Position numbers and translations under genes: made by a program. A stretch of 64,000 nt of DNA from Halobiforma lacisalsi AJ5 (GTDB lineage Archaea; Halobacteriota; Halobacteria; Halobacteriales; Natrialbaceae). The stretch lies in the NCBI RefSeq assembly GCF_000226975.2, contig NZ_CP019285.1, positions 3,658,001-3,722,000 on the forward strand. The letters are read 5' to 3'. Within the stretch, counting starts at the first letter, position 1; every line of letters begins with the position of its first letter. This document shows, piece after piece, positions 18,051 through 27,229 of this stretch. The notes under the pieces are model-generated. The model was not told the DNA's origin. It was given only the letters and a program-made list of their open reading frames with translations, and made no database searches.

Positions 18051-18262
18051 TCGACCGCACAAACGGGGGCACCGGGGTTATATTGCTCGCTGGCGATCGA
18101 AACACGCAACCACGCCCCCGTCGCGGGTGTCGATTCCTGCTGGGCTCCAAAGATTTTAGTAACTATCTTTAACCGTGTACGGTCGCTACGTTGGAACGGA
18201 TTCGGTCGCAGTGACCACATCACGAGTATCAAAATGGGGAACCTTACAGTGAGAGGTCGACG

Positions 18263-18709
18263 ATGACGGGGAACGGGGAACGGGTCGAGATCCTTCTCGT
18301 CGAAGACAATCCGGGGGACGTTCGACTCATCGAAGAGGCGTTCAAGGAACTCTCGATTACCGTCACGCTGGAGGCCGTCTCCGACGGGGACGAAGGACTC
18401 GACTTCCTGTACGAGCGCGTCGAGGACGCGGCCGCGTCTGTACCCGACTTCGTCCTGTTGGACCTGAACCTGCCGCGAATGGACGGATTCGAGTTCCTCG
18501 AGGCCGTGCGGGACGATTCGGACCTCGCACGGGTTCCCGTCCTGGTCCTGACGAGTTCGGAGGCCAGCGACGACGTCCTCGAGAGCTACGAACTGTCGGC
18601 CAACGCCTACCTGACCAAGCCGACCGATCCGGGCGAGTACGCGTCGATGGTACAGTCGGTCGCTGAGTTCTGGTTCAAACGCGCCGCACTGCCGACGCTG
18701 TCCGCCTAA
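18263..18709 (+). CDS. response regulator receiver protein (Rcp1-like, single domain)
   Basis: A 148-residue stand-alone CheY-like receiver. The acidic pocket (Glu14, Asp15), phospho-acceptor Asp67 in LLDLNLPRMDG, Thr97 and Lys119 (AYLTKPTD) are all present, so it should be phosphorylatable. Sequences of this kind are usually the partners of PAS/GAF histidine kinases such as those elsewhere in this window, but the pairing is not shown. No output domain is present. A TATA-like stretch (gagtatcaaaatg) lies ~30 nt before the ATG. Confidence 0.93.
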   Translation: MTGNGERVEILLVEDNPGDVRLIEEAFKELSITVTLEAVSDGDEGLDFLYERVEDAAASVPDFVLLDLNLPRMDGFEFLEAVRDDSDLARVPVLVLTSSEASDDVLESYELSANAYLTKPTDPGEYASMVQSVAEFWFKRAALPTLSA

Positions 18710-18874
18710 CTGATCGTCTCGCGTGTCGGCGTCCCGGCCATACATCCGCTCTATAGTACCAACTGAAACTGTTTGCACACTGATCGCACAGCTGTCACGC
18801 GATCGGGTGCGCACCGACTCCAGTAGCGACTATAGCCCCCGCTATTGATGCGTCAGGGGCCCGTACGTTCCGGC

Positions 18875-19594
18875 ATGCCGTCTACCGACTTCGACGTCGA
18901 TTTCGACGGAACCGTCGCCGTCGTTACGGGTGCCAGCGGAGCCCTGGGAAGCGCAGCCGTCGACCGGTTCCGGGAGGCGGGCGCAACCGTCTGTGCCGTC
19001 GACGTGGTCGAACCCGACGACGATGACAGCCTGCTCGAGCCCGACAACCGGACCCACTTCTACGAGGCCGACCTCACCGACGAGAGCGAGGTCGCCGGCC
19101 TCGTCGAGACGATCGTCGACGATCACGGGCGAATCGATCACCTGCTCAACGTGGCCGGTACCTGGCGCGGCGGCGATCCGATCGCCGACACCGACCTCGA
19201 GGAGTTCGAATTCCTGCTGGACGTCAACCTGAAAACCGCGTTCCTGGCCTCGAAACACGCACTTGCGCACCTCGAGGAGACGGAGGGATCGATCGTCAAC
19301 GTCAGCGCCCGGTCGTCGCTCGAGGGCGGAGAGGGGGACGGCCCGTACCGGATCTCGAAGGCGGGCATTCGGCTACTCACCGAGACGCTCGCCGAGGAGA
19401 ACCTCGGGACCGTCCGTGCAAACTGCGTCATGCCGAGCGTCATCGATACGCCGATGAACCGGGAGATGATGCCCGACGCGGACCACGACTCGTGGGTCGA
19501 ACCGGGCGAGATCGCCGAGACGATGACGTTTCTCTGCAGCGACGGCGCGGCGGTAACGAGCGGCGCGGCGGTGCCGGTCTACGGCGAGGCCTAG
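18875..19594 (+). CDS. SDR-family NAD(P)-dependent oxidoreductase
   Basis: A 239-residue short-chain dehydrogenase. The cofactor motif TGASGALG follows the first strand, the NVAG motif is near 92-95, and the catalytic set is Ser144, Tyr158 and Lys162 (YRISKAG). It ends AVPVYGEA, shorter than many SDRs. An upstream ATG at 18848 would add nine residues; the chosen one begins just before the typical N-terminus. Its TAG stop shares the palindrome ctag with the stop of the convergent gene. Substrate unknown. Confidence 0.9.
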   Translation: MPSTDFDVDFDGTVAVVTGASGALGSAAVDRFREAGATVCAVDVVEPDDDDSLLEPDNRTHFYEADLTDESEVAGLVETIVDDHGRIDHLLNVAGTWRGGDPIADTDLEEFEFLLDVNLKTAFLASKHALAHLEETEGSIVNVSARSSLEGGEGDGPYRISKAGIRLLTETLAEENLGTVRANCVMPSVIDTPMNREMMPDADHDSWVEPGEIAETMTFLCSDGAAVTSGAAVPVYGEA

Positions 19595-19920
19595 CGCTCG
19601 ACCGTTTTCGACCTGATCTCGTCGCCCTCGCGCCACTGGTAGTACCAGTACTCGGTACCGGCGATCTCGGTCTCGGTGACGGTCGCTCGCTCGGGGACGC
19701 CCGGCGGGTAGTCGTCACCGTCACCGTCACCGTCATCGTCACCATCACCGTCTCCCGAACCGCCGCCCGCCTCGAGCCAGTCCGCGAGGTCGGCGGCGTA
19801 CAGCGCGACGTCCCGGATCGTTTCCGGATCGTACTCCCGTAACTCCTCGAGTGCGCTCCGCAGATCCTCGTCCGTGATCGTCGCGGGCACCGTCGGTTCC
19901 TCGTCGCCGGGATCGGTCAT
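19591..19920 (-). CDS. small conserved haloarchaeal protein with Gly-Asp repeat linker
   Basis: A 109-residue acidic protein. Residues ~15-50 are helical (TDEDLRSALEELREYDPETIRDVALYAADLADWLE), then a ~20-residue Gly/Asp repeat encoded by a hexanucleotide microsatellite, then a short domain ending in WYYQWREGDEIRSKTVER, which may fold as a small beta unit. The family has no function known to me. It converges on the SDR gene, the two stop codons overlapping in ctag. Confidence 0.75.
   Translation of the reverse strand: MTDPGDEEPTVPATITDEDLRSALEELREYDPETIRDVALYAADLADWLEAGGGSGDGDGDDDGDGDGDDYPPGVPERATVTETEIAGTEYWYYQWREGDEIRSKTVER
19714..19755. repeat. hexanucleotide microsatellite (caccgt-type) in a coding region
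   Basis: Seven degenerate copies of a 6-bp unit (gtcacc/gtcatc/ccatca) encode the alternating Gly-Asp linker of the small protein on the minus strand. Slippage would change the length by two residues without shifting the frame. Confidence 0.7.
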
Positions 19921-20055
19921 GCGTCTCGTCGTTCGATGGGTGCGGCCGTAAAACGGTCGCGTCCTCCGGGCCACGAGCGACGGCGTGTCACGAGAGACGG
20001 TGACAACGGTCCTACTAGGACGTAGCGTTACATTTAAACACAATGGCCGGTGCGC

Positions 20056-20063
20056 CTATATAC
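20056..20063 (+). promoter_or_regulatory. TATA box for the small winged-helix gene
   Basis: cctatata lies about 27-34 nt before the ATG at 20090, the standard position for a leaderless haloarchaeal promoter. It supports that ATG over longer frames. Confidence 0.5.
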
Positions 20064-20089
20064 CGGAACGTGGTCCGGTCGTAGTGACA

Positions 20090-20320
20090 ATGCTATCACA
20101 GGAGCACCGTTCCGAGAAACGGATCGAACCGGTCCCGGAAGGAGTCGAGTCGGCACAGGCGAAACTCGTCTACATCTACCTCGAGGCGGTCGGCGGCGCG
20201 ACGGTCGACGAACTGGCTGACGGACTAACGTTGAAGAAAATCGACGTGTTGAGCGTGCTGAACTCGCTGTCGACCGCGGGCGTGATCGAACGGGACGGCG
20301 ACGAGTACGTCGCGTCCTGA
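20090..20320 (+). CDS. small winged-helix (MarR/TrmB-like) DNA-binding protein
   Basis: A 76-residue protein that is almost entirely one winged helix-turn-helix: helices SAQAKLVYIYLEAVG and ATVDELADGLTLKKIDVLSVLNSLSTAG, then a short wing GVIERDGDEYVAS. It would bind DNA as a dimer. A clear TATA-like box 30 nt upstream supports the start. It lies next to glnA (convergent), but there is no direct sign of regulation between them. Confidence 0.85.
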   Translation: MLSQEHRSEKRIEPVPEGVESAQAKLVYIYLEAVGGATVDELADGLTLKKIDVLSVLNSLSTAGVIERDGDEYVAS

Positions 20321-20412
20321 GGCGCAGTCGGTTTTCGGCGCGACCGCTGACGGACGCGGCACACAGTAGCGAGCGGTCGGAAGGCCGAACGGGAGTAGGC
20401 CGTTGTGTCGGC

Positions 20413-21768
20413 TTAGAACGTCTCGAGGTAGCGGTCGAGTTCCCACTCGGAAACGTCGACCAGGTACTCCTCGAACTCCTGGCTCTTCGCTTCGACGAAC
20501 TTCGGCGCGACGTGGTCGCCAAGCGCGTCGTAGACGACTTCGTCCTCCTCGAGGGCGTCGACCGCCTGGCCGAGGTTCGACGGCAGCGTGTCGATACCGT
20601 ACTCCTCGCGGGTCTCCTCGTCGAACTCGTAGATGTTCTCCCGGATCGGTTCGGGGCACTCGAGGTCGTTCTCGATGCCGTCGAGGCCGGCGTGGATCAT
20701 GACGGCGAACGCGAGGTAGGGGTTACACGACGGGTCGGGCGAGCGCAGTTCGATGCGCGAGGCGGCCGGGACGCGGGCCGCAGGCTTGCGGACCAGGGCC
20801 GACCGGTTGCGGTCGGACCAGGCGACGTACACCGGTGCCTCGTAGCCGGGCACCAGGCGCTTGTAGCTGTTCACAGTGGGGTTCGCGACCGCCGTAATCG
20901 CCGGCGCGTGCTCGAGGATGCCGGCGAGGTACGACCGTGCGGTGTCGCTCAGGTCGAACTCGTCGTCCTCGTCGTGGAAGGCGTTCTCGCCGCCGGCCTC
21001 CATCAGCGACATGTGGGTGTGCATCCCCGAGCCGTTGATCTTCGGGATCGGCTTGGGCATGAACGTCGCGTGAAGGTCGTGCTGGGCCGCGATAGCGCGG
21101 ACGACGGTGCGGAAGGTGGCGACGTTGTCCGCCGTCGCCAGCGCGTCGTCGTACTCGAAGTTGATCTCGTACTGGCCGCGGGCGACCTCGTGGTGGCTGG
21201 CTTCGATCTCGAAGCCCATGTCCTCGAGGCCGTAGATGATGTCCCGGCGGACGTCGCTCGCGAGGTCTTTCGGCGCGAGATCGAAGTAGCCGCCGTGGTC
21301 GGCGGTCTCGGTCGTCGCCCGTCCCTCCTCGTCCTCCTCGAACATGAAGAACTCCGGTTCGGGCGCGAAGTTGACTTCGTACCCCATCTCCTTGGCCCGC
21401 TCGAGGGCCTGGCGGAGTACGTACCGTGGGTCGCCCTCGAACGGCTCGCCGGTCGAGGTGTCGTAGACGTCACAGATCATCCGGGCCGCGGCGCTCTCCT
21501 CGTCCTGGCGCCACGGGAGGACGGCGAACGTCTCCGGGTCGGGAACCAGACGCATGTCCGATTCCTGGATGCGGACGAACCCTTCGATCGACGAGCCGTC
21601 GAAGTAGATCCCCTCGGTGAACGCCTTCTCCGCCTGGCGGGCGGGGACGGCGACGTTTTTCACCGTTCCCAGGATGTCGGTGAACTGTAACCGAAGGAAG
21701 TCGACGTCTTGCTCTTCGATTTCGTCCAGTACGTCCTGTTCCGCCGAAGTCAGTTTTCCGTTTGCCAT
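20413..21768 (-). CDS. glnA: glutamine synthetase, type I
   Basis: A 451-residue GlnA that forms glutamine from glutamate, ammonia and ATP in the cytosol. The N-terminal beta-grasp ([18 protein letters not shown]), the metal-binding EPEFFMF and the [10 protein letters not shown] and [17 protein letters not shown] motifs are intact, as is the [10 protein letters not shown] region. There is no Tyr adenylylation motif of the enteric type. The start at MANGKLTS avoids an upstream extension covering the promoter. The upstream region has a TATA-like box and an imperfect dyad. Length is normal. Confidence 0.97.
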   Translation of the reverse strand: MANGKLTSAEQDVLDEIEEQDVDFLRLQFTDILGTVKNVAVPARQAEKAFTEGIYFDGSSIEGFVRIQESDMRLVPDPETFAVLPWRQDEESAAARMICDVYDTSTGEPFEGDPRYVLRQALERAKEMGYEVNFAPEPEFFMFEEDEEGRATTETADHGGYFDLAPKDLASDVRRDIIYGLEDMGFEIEASHHEVARGQYEINFEYDDALATADNVATFRTVVRAIAAQHDLHATFMPKPIPKINGSGMHTHMSLMEAGGENAFHDEDDEFDLSDTARSYLAGILEHAPAITAVANPTVNSYKRLVPGYEAPVYVAWSDRNRSALVRKPAARVPAASRIELRSPDPSCNPYLAFAVMIHAGLDGIENDLECPEPIRENIYEFDEETREEYGIDTLPSNLGQAVDALEEDEVVYDALGDHVAPKFVEAKSQEFEEYLVDVSEWELDRYLETF

Positions 21769-21798
21769 CTTTTGCTCGAGTAGTGCATCGACTTCTAC

Positions 21799-21836
21799 TA
21801 TTAAAGCTCTATTGTTGTGGGCGAATATCCGACAAT
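21799..21836 (-). promoter_or_regulatory. glnA promoter with adjacent imperfect inverted repeat
   Basis: On the minus strand a TATA-like agctttaatag (about 21799-21808) lies ~30-40 nt before the glnA ATG. Immediately upstream is an imperfect dyad, ATTGTTG...CGACAAT (21811-21836), overlapping the expected BRE. The placement suits a repressor or activator of glnA. The regulator is not identified. Confidence 0.4.
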
Positions 21837-21956
21837 CTGCTAGAGAGTGGACGACTGTAAACCCGTGTGGCAATATCTGCGAGCGCGGTCGGAGTGCGTC
21901 GGAAAACGAGGCGCGAAATTCGAGAAACGTCTCGCCGAGTCGCTGATCGGCCGGAT

Positions 21957-22187
21957 CTATCCGGACGCGATTGGGTGCCGGGAGCCGCCGTCCGTGCGTT
22001 CGTGGCCCGGTCGTTCGTCGATCGTCGTATCACAGACCGGACAGACGTACTCCACGACGCCGTCGCTCGAGCGGCGAACCCAGTCGCCGTCGATGGTGCT
22101 CGCGTGAGCGCACGCCCAGCAGAACAGGACCGATTTGCGACGATCCGACGTGGCGGCGTCGTCGGTCGAAGGGGCGGATCGTGTCAT
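21957..22187 (-). CDS. small zinc-ribbon protein
   Basis: A 76-residue protein with two cysteine pairs, CWAC (23, 26) and CPVC (49, 52), spaced 22 residues apart as in a treble-clef or rubredoxin-like zinc ribbon. A conserved WVRRS stretch lies between them and basic/acidic tails at both ends. Very small zinc-ribbon proteins of this kind are abundant in haloarchaea; their roles are unknown. Two TATA-like boxes (about 22209-22216 and 22222-22233) lie 22-45 nt upstream. Confidence 0.8.
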   Translation of the reverse strand: MTRSAPSTDDAATSDRRKSVLFCWACAHASTIDGDWVRRSSDGVVEYVCPVCDTTIDERPGHERTDGGSRHPIASG

Positions 22188-22291
22188 AACCGATAGTACG
22201 GGCTCGAGCGGTATAGGCCCTTTTTATAACGGTTAATCCGGTTCGTCGCGCTACCCGTCAGCCGTTTCAGCGGTCGTCCCCTACACTGGGT

Positions 22292-22654
22292 ATGACCGAC
22301 CCCAGGACCAGACCACAGCGACTCGAGGACGCCGACGAACTCGACGCGTTCGTCGCGAACCACGACGTCGCGCTCGTCGAACTGTTCACGAGCGGCTGTC
22401 CGAAGTGCCAGGCGATGGAGCCGGTACTCGGCAACGTCGCCCGTTCGACGGGCGTCCCCGTCGGCCTCGTCAACCTCGGCGACGACCCGCGGCTCGTCGA
22501 GCGATTCGAGGTCCAGTCCGTGCCTGCCCTCGTCGTATTCCGCGACGGGGAACGTGTCGCCCACCTGGCCGACGGCTTCGTCGGCGGCGACGAACTCACC
22601 TCGTTTCTCGCGGACCACGCCCCGGACGCGGTCGACGGGGCGAGTACAGTCTAA
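22292..22654 (+). CDS. thioredoxin family protein
   Basis: A 120-residue thioredoxin-fold protein with active site CPKC (Cys36, Cys39) after strand VALVELFTS. The cis-proline loop SVPALVVF and the end DGFVGGDELTSFL match thioredoxin. The active-site pair is CPKC rather than CGPC, and the first 20 residues are non-conserved. No signal peptide, so cytosolic. It is divergent from the zinc-ribbon gene and 51 nt before the exonuclease-like gene, so co-transcription with that pair is possible. Confidence 0.93.
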   Translation: MTDPRTRPQRLEDADELDAFVANHDVALVELFTSGCPKCQAMEPVLGNVARSTGVPVGLVNLGDDPRLVERFEVQSVPALVVFRDGERVAHLADGFVGGDELTSFLADHAPDAVDGASTV

Positions 22655-22705
22655 CCGCGCCCGCGTCCACGAAATCTTAAGCGTCCCCGCCCGAACCCAC
22701 CACGT

Positions 22706-24190
22706 GTGACGACTCGAGGCGGCGCGACCCTGCTCGCCGTTCGCTGCGAGACCCTCGCCGAGCGGGGCGACCCGGCGCTGTCGGACGCCCTCGAGTATTT
22801 CGACCCCGACCTCGTCTACGTGCTCCGAGAAGAGTTCGACCCACGGATCGCGAGCCGGTTCCGGCGCACGTTCGACGGCCCCGTCGTCCGCGCCGACGAC
22901 CCTCGGCGGGACGGCTGGAGAGTGGAGGCCGTCGCCGGGATCCGCTTTCTCTTCGCGGACGCTCCCGAGCAGTTGACGGACTCTGCGGACGACCCGCCAG
23001 CGGACGTCGACTACGTCGTCTGTGACGCCATCGAGACTCGCACGGACGCCGTCTCGCTCGAGGTCGACCTCGCTGGGCGGGCGGCGATCGCGGCGTACCG
23101 AGCACGGGTAGCGGACGAGCGGGCGGGCGACGGCGGTCCGACCGTCCTCACCGGCGCGCTCGAGGCAACCTACGACCACGTGTGGACGGCGACGGTCGAC
23201 GGGAGCCGTGTGCGCCTCCCGGTCCGCGGCGTCGGCCCGATCCGTCGTGCCGCGGCCGCCGAACTCGCCTGCCTCGCCTGCCGTCCGGACGGGTCGGTCG
23301 CGGTCTCGTCCGTTCCGGCCGACCGGTTCGGCCTGACGGCCCTCGAGGGCGTCGGTCCCGAAACGGCCGATCGACTCAGAGCAGCGGGGTACGACGACCG
23401 AGAGGCGGTCTCCGACGCCGCGCTCGCGGACCTCCGATCGGTCCACGGGATCGGGACTGCGACGGCCGAGACGATCCGCGGGAGCGCACGGGCCGTCGCC
23501 GAGGGCCGAGTCGTACGCCGCACCGGGGAGTCGGTCCCGCCCGCCGAGGGCACGCCGCTGTTCGTCGACATCGAAACCGATGGGCTCCACCCGACGGTGA
23601 TCCCCCTGATCGGCGTCTACGACCCCGACCGCGACGCCTACGTCGACTTCGTCGACCGCGATCCCTCGCGGGACGACCCCGGCCGCGCGACCCGCGAGTT
23701 CGTCGACTGGCTGGCCGCCGAGTACGACCGGCCCGCGCTGGTCGCCTGGAACGGTCACGAGTTCGACTTCCCCAACCTCGAGCGGTTCGTCGCGAAATTC
23801 GCGCCCACGTTCCGGGAGTACTGGCGCGAGCACGTCTCGACGTACGACCCCTACGACTGGGCGGTCCGGCGCGACAACGCCGTCCTGCCGGGGCGAACGA
23901 ACCGCCTCGGCGACGTGGCCGCGGCGCTGGACTGCGACTGCGGCCCCGAGGTCGCAGCGATCGACGGCCGAACGCTGGGGACACGGATCCGTCGGCTGCT
24001 CGAGGCCGACGGTGACGGAACTGCGGACGGTTCCGATGCCGTCGGCGTCGACTGGACCCGCGCCCGCCGCTACTGCGAGGCCGACGTTCGGGAACTGGCG
24101 GCTGTGTACGACGCCATCGCAGCAGCGGAACCGACGGACGAATCGCACGACGAGCGGGAGACGACCCAGACCGGACTCACCGACTTCTGA
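22706..24190 (+). CDS. HhH plus DnaQ-like/RNase H-fold exonuclease (MrfB/YprB-like)
   Basis: A 494-residue protein in three parts. Residues ~1-200 are of unknown fold. Two helix-hairpin-helix motifs follow at ~210-260 (LTALEGVGPETADRLRAAG and LRSVHGIGTATAETIRG). A C-terminal 3'-5' exonuclease fold starts at ~283, with Asp288 and Glu290 (FVDIETDG), Asp354 (NGHEFDFPNL) and Tyr456-x3-Asp460 (YCEAD), the expected two-metal residues. This matches the YprB/MrfB exonuclease family. In Bacillus MrfB is needed with helicase MrfA for mitomycin-lesion repair. Here the start is GTG and the helicase gene begins 8 nt after the stop. The HhH pair likely binds DNA non-specifically. Confidence 0.9.
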   Translation: MTTRGGATLLAVRCETLAERGDPALSDALEYFDPDLVYVLREEFDPRIASRFRRTFDGPVVRADDPRRDGWRVEAVAGIRFLFADAPEQLTDSADDPPADVDYVVCDAIETRTDAVSLEVDLAGRAAIAAYRARVADERAGDGGPTVLTGALEATYDHVWTATVDGSRVRLPVRGVGPIRRAAAAELACLACRPDGSVAVSSVPADRFGLTALEGVGPETADRLRAAGYDDREAVSDAALADLRSVHGIGTATAETIRGSARAVAEGRVVRRTGESVPPAEGTPLFVDIETDGLHPTVIPLIGVYDPDRDAYVDFVDRDPSRDDPGRATREFVDWLAAEYDRPALVAWNGHEFDFPNLERFVAKFAPTFREYWREHVSTYDPYDWAVRRDNAVLPGRTNRLGDVAAALDCDCGPEVAAIDGRTLGTRIRRLLEADGDGTADGSDAVGVDWTRARRYCEADVRELAAVYDAIAAAEPTDESHDERETTQTGLTDF

Positions 24191-24198
24191 CACCAGCC

Positions 24199-26694
24199 AT
24201 GGACGACCGCACTGACGCCACCGATCTCGCGCTCACTCCAGCGAACCTCCGGGACAGCTACCCGACCGACCGCTATCGCGGCCAGATCCGCGAGCGGATC
24301 ACGATCCCCACACGGTCGGCCGATCACGTCCCGCCCGACGACGTCCTCCCCGCGACGCTCGCCGCGCGGCTCCCCGTCGACCTCTGGAGCCACCAGGCCG
24401 AGGCCCTCGAGGCGCTCGCCGATGGCGAGAACGTCTGCGTCTCGACGTCCACCTCGTCGGGGAAGACCTACGTTTACGGGCTCGAGATCGCCCGTCGCGC
24501 CCTCGAGAACCCGGACGTCCGCGCGTTGCTCGTCTACCCGACCAAGGCGCTCAGCCGCGACCAGCGGCGAGAACTCGCGGAGTTGTTCGACGACCTCGGA
24601 CTGGACCTGACCGTCGGCGTCTACGACGGCGACACCGACCCCGGCGACAAGGCCCGCATCCGCGAGGAGGCGAACGTCGTCATCACGAACGTCGCAGGGC
24701 TGAACCAGTACCTCGAGGGTCACCACCGCTGGGCCGGGTTCCACGCGAACTGCGAACTGGTGGTCGTCGACGAAGCCCACTCCTGGACGGGGGTGAGCGG
24801 TATGCACGCGGCCTGGATTCTCCGACGGGCCCGGCGCGTGATCGACTGGTACGGCGGCGATCCCCAGTACGTCCTGACCAGCGCGACGATCGGCAACCCC
24901 GGCGAGCACGCCGCGGCGCTGACCGGCGAACCGGCGACGGTGATCGACGGGGACGGCTCCCCGAGGGGTCGCCGGCACCTCGTGTTCTGGGAGCCGCCCG
25001 AGCGAAGCGGGGACGACGGGGAGATCCCCAGCAAGCGGCCCGCGACCGTCGAAGCGCCGGAGCTGTGGGCCCACTGCTGTTACCACGGCGTCCCCTCGCT
25101 GCTGTTTTGCGACTCGCGGAAGGCGACCGAACTGGCCGTCGACCGGGCGACTGACTTCGTCGAGAACCCGACGTTTCCCTACGCCGGGAGCGTCGCCCTC
25201 GAGCCGTACAACGCGGGCCACGGCAAACGCGCGCGGCGCGAGACCGAACGCCGGCTGAAGTCCGGCGACCTCGACGGGGTCGCGACCACCAGCGCCCTCG
25301 AGGTCGGGATCGACGTCGGCGGGATCGACGGGACCCTGCTCATGGGCTATCCCGGCTCGCGGAGTTCCTTCTGGCAGCGGATCGGCCGCGCCGGACGCGG
25401 AACCCGGGACGCCCTGTCGGTCTTCGTCCCCGATCAGGCTACCCTCGACGGCTACGTCAGCCGCCATCCCGAGTACCTCCTCGAGAACGACCCCGAGGAC
25501 GCCGTCGTCGACCTCGAGAACCACCCGGTCTTCCTGCAACACCTCCGCTGTGCGGCCCAGGAGTTGCCGGTCACCCGCGACGACGCGGACACCTTCGGCG
25601 GACGCGACCGCCTCGAGCGGGCCGTCGCGTACGGACGCAAGACGGGCGACCTCGAGGGATCGCTCGCCGGCGGGGTAACCTACGCCCGGCGGGACCGCCC
25701 CCAGGACGATATCAGCCTCTACGCCACCGGCGGTACGACGTTCGACGTCCGCGTGGCCGGCGAGGGATCGATCGACCACGAACCGATCGGCGAAGCCCGC
25801 GCGTACCGTGACTACCACGAGGGTGCGACGGTGCTCCACCGGGGCGACCGGTACGAGGTGCGCGAACTCCGAGCCGATCGACCGCAGCCGTCCGTCGAAC
25901 TCGAGCCGGTCGACGTCGATTACTACACCCAGTCCCAGCGGCGGGTGGCGATCCACGACACCGAGGTCCGCGAGTCGCGGGCGGTCGAGGCCGCCGCCGA
26001 AAACGGGTTCCAACTCAACAGGGGCTACGGCACTGTCACCGTCCGCTACCCCACATACACCAAACGCGACGTCGAAACCGGCGAGGTACTCGAGACCGGC
26101 CTCGAGACTGGCACCCTGCCGGTCGAGATGCGAACCCAACTGTGCTGGGCGGAGGTGCCGACCGGGGTCGAACGGGCGGTGACCGAGACCCACTCCGACT
26201 ATCGCAACGAGGAGTGCGTCGACCTCCCGCCGCGGCTGCACGGCTATCTCGGCGGCATCCACGCGATCGAACACGCCATGATCGGCGTCGCGCCCCTCGA
26301 GTTGACCGTCGACTCGAACGACCTCGGCGGGCTCGCGACGAACCGACTGCCCGACGCGCCGGACACCAGCGGCTGGTTCATCTACGACGGCGTCGAGGGC
26401 GGACTGGGGTTCTCCCGGCGGATCTACGAGGAGTTCGAGGACGTCGCCCGCCGCGCTCGAGAGCTGATCGTCGACTGCGACTGCGGCCGCGACGAGGGAT
26501 GTCCGGCCTGTCTCATGAGTGACCGCTGTGGGAACGACAACCGGCCGCTGTACGGCCCCGCAGCGACCGACGTGATCGACGCCCTGCTCGGCGAACGCGG
26601 GGCGGAGCTGGCCGATCTCGAGCCGACGGCCGCCTCGGAGGAGACGAGCGAGAGCGAAGAGGAGCGGCGTCGGCCGCCGGCGTCGGTCTCCTGA
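24199..26694 (+). CDS. SF2 DEAH-type helicase with DUF1998 zinc domain (MrfA/YprA-like)
   Basis: An 831-residue helicase. Walker A TSSGKT is at about residues 85-90, DEAH at 191-194, motif III SAT follows, and the second RecA lobe has ALEVGIDVGGIDG and QRIGRAGRG. The C-terminal DUF1998-type region holds Cys760, Cys762, Cys768, Cys771 and Cys777 (DCDCGRDEGCPAC...C), a likely metal site. This layout is that of MrfA/YprA, a 3'-5' DNA helicase for lesion excision in Bacillus. It is 8 nt downstream of the MrfB-like exonuclease, so the gene pair is conserved in this archaeon. Acidic C-terminal tail. Confidence 0.93.
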   Translation: MDDRTDATDLALTPANLRDSYPTDRYRGQIRERITIPTRSADHVPPDDVLPATLAARLPVDLWSHQAEALEALADGENVCVSTSTSSGKTYVYGLEIARRALENPDVRALLVYPTKALSRDQRRELAELFDDLGLDLTVGVYDGDTDPGDKARIREEANVVITNVAGLNQYLEGHHRWAGFHANCELVVVDEAHSWTGVSGMHAAWILRRARRVIDWYGGDPQYVLTSATIGNPGEHAAALTGEPATVIDGDGSPRGRRHLVFWEPPERSGDDGEIPSKRPATVEAPELWAHCCYHGVPSLLFCDSRKATELAVDRATDFVENPTFPYAGSVALEPYNAGHGKRARRETERRLKSGDLDGVATTSALEVGIDVGGIDGTLLMGYPGSRSSFWQRIGRAGRGTRDALSVFVPDQATLDGYVSRHPEYLLENDPEDAVVDLENHPVFLQHLRCAAQELPVTRDDADTFGGRDRLERAVAYGRKTGDLEGSLAGGVTYARRDRPQDDISLYATGGTTFDVRVAGEGSIDHEPIGEARAYRDYHEGATVLHRGDRYEVRELRADRPQPSVELEPVDVDYYTQSQRRVAIHDTEVRESRAVEAAAENGFQLNRGYGTVTVRYPTYTKRDVETGEVLETGLETGTLPVEMRTQLCWAEVPTGVERAVTETHSDYRNEECVDLPPRLHGYLGGIHAIEHAMIGVAPLELTVDSNDLGGLATNRLPDAPDTSGWFIYDGVEGGLGFSRRIYEEFEDVARRARELIVDCDCGRDEGCPACLMSDRCGNDNRPLYGPAATDVIDALLGERGAELADLEPTAASEETSESEEERRRPPASVS

Positions 26695-26748
26695 CCGGAG
26701 TGCTCGAACGAGGTTCGAGGAAACGTCGATCGGTCGGCCCGAGTCACG

Positions 26749-27171
26749 CTACTCGTCGGCGTCGACGTCGACGTCGACATCGTCGGCTTCGGCGGCCAAC
26801 TTCTCGAGCGAAACCTCCCCGTCGAGGAACCGTTCCCCCAGTTCCGTCACGTCGTACATCCCCGTCGCCACCTTCTTCAGGAGCCCCCGTTTCGCCAGTT
26901 CGCGACAGCGGTGGCTGGCCACTGGGCCGCGACAGACGTCCGCCTCGGCCGCGTGGCTCGGCGCGAAGTTGTGGTCCTCCCGCAGCACCGCGAGGATCTC
27001 CTCGTCCTCCGGCTCGAGCCAGTCGGGGCCGGGCGACTCCGCCTCGAAGCTCCGAAAGCCGGTGGGTGTGGGGGACCGGCCAGTCGTTTGGTCGGGGTCG
27101 GGGTCGAGGTCGGAATCGCCATCGGCCCCGGAACCAGCGTCGCTATCGTTCTCGTTCGCATCCGGAGTCAT
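26749..27171 (-). CDS. winged-helix DNA-binding protein (phiH1-repressor-like)
   Basis: A 140-residue protein. A disordered Asp-rich N-terminus (~45 residues) precedes a winged helix: EDEEILAVLREDHNFAPSHAAEADVCRGPVASHRCRELAKRGLLKKVATGMYDVTELGERFLDGE. This is typical of a large haloarchaeal family of one-domain regulators that includes the halophage phiH1 repressor. It ends in an Asp-Val repeat. The start was placed at the ATG before the acidic tract because the longer frame upstream is arginine-rich. Target unknown. Confidence 0.85.
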   Translation of the reverse strand: MTPDANENDSDAGSGADGDSDLDPDPDQTTGRSPTPTGFRSFEAESPGPDWLEPEDEEILAVLREDHNFAPSHAAEADVCRGPVASHRCRELAKRGLLKKVATGMYDVTELGERFLDGEVSLEKLAAEADDVDVDVDADE

Positions 27172-27229
27172 ACGCGTCCCTAGTCGGCGACCGCTCAAGA
27201 AGCATCGGGATCGCCGCACCGGCGCCCCG

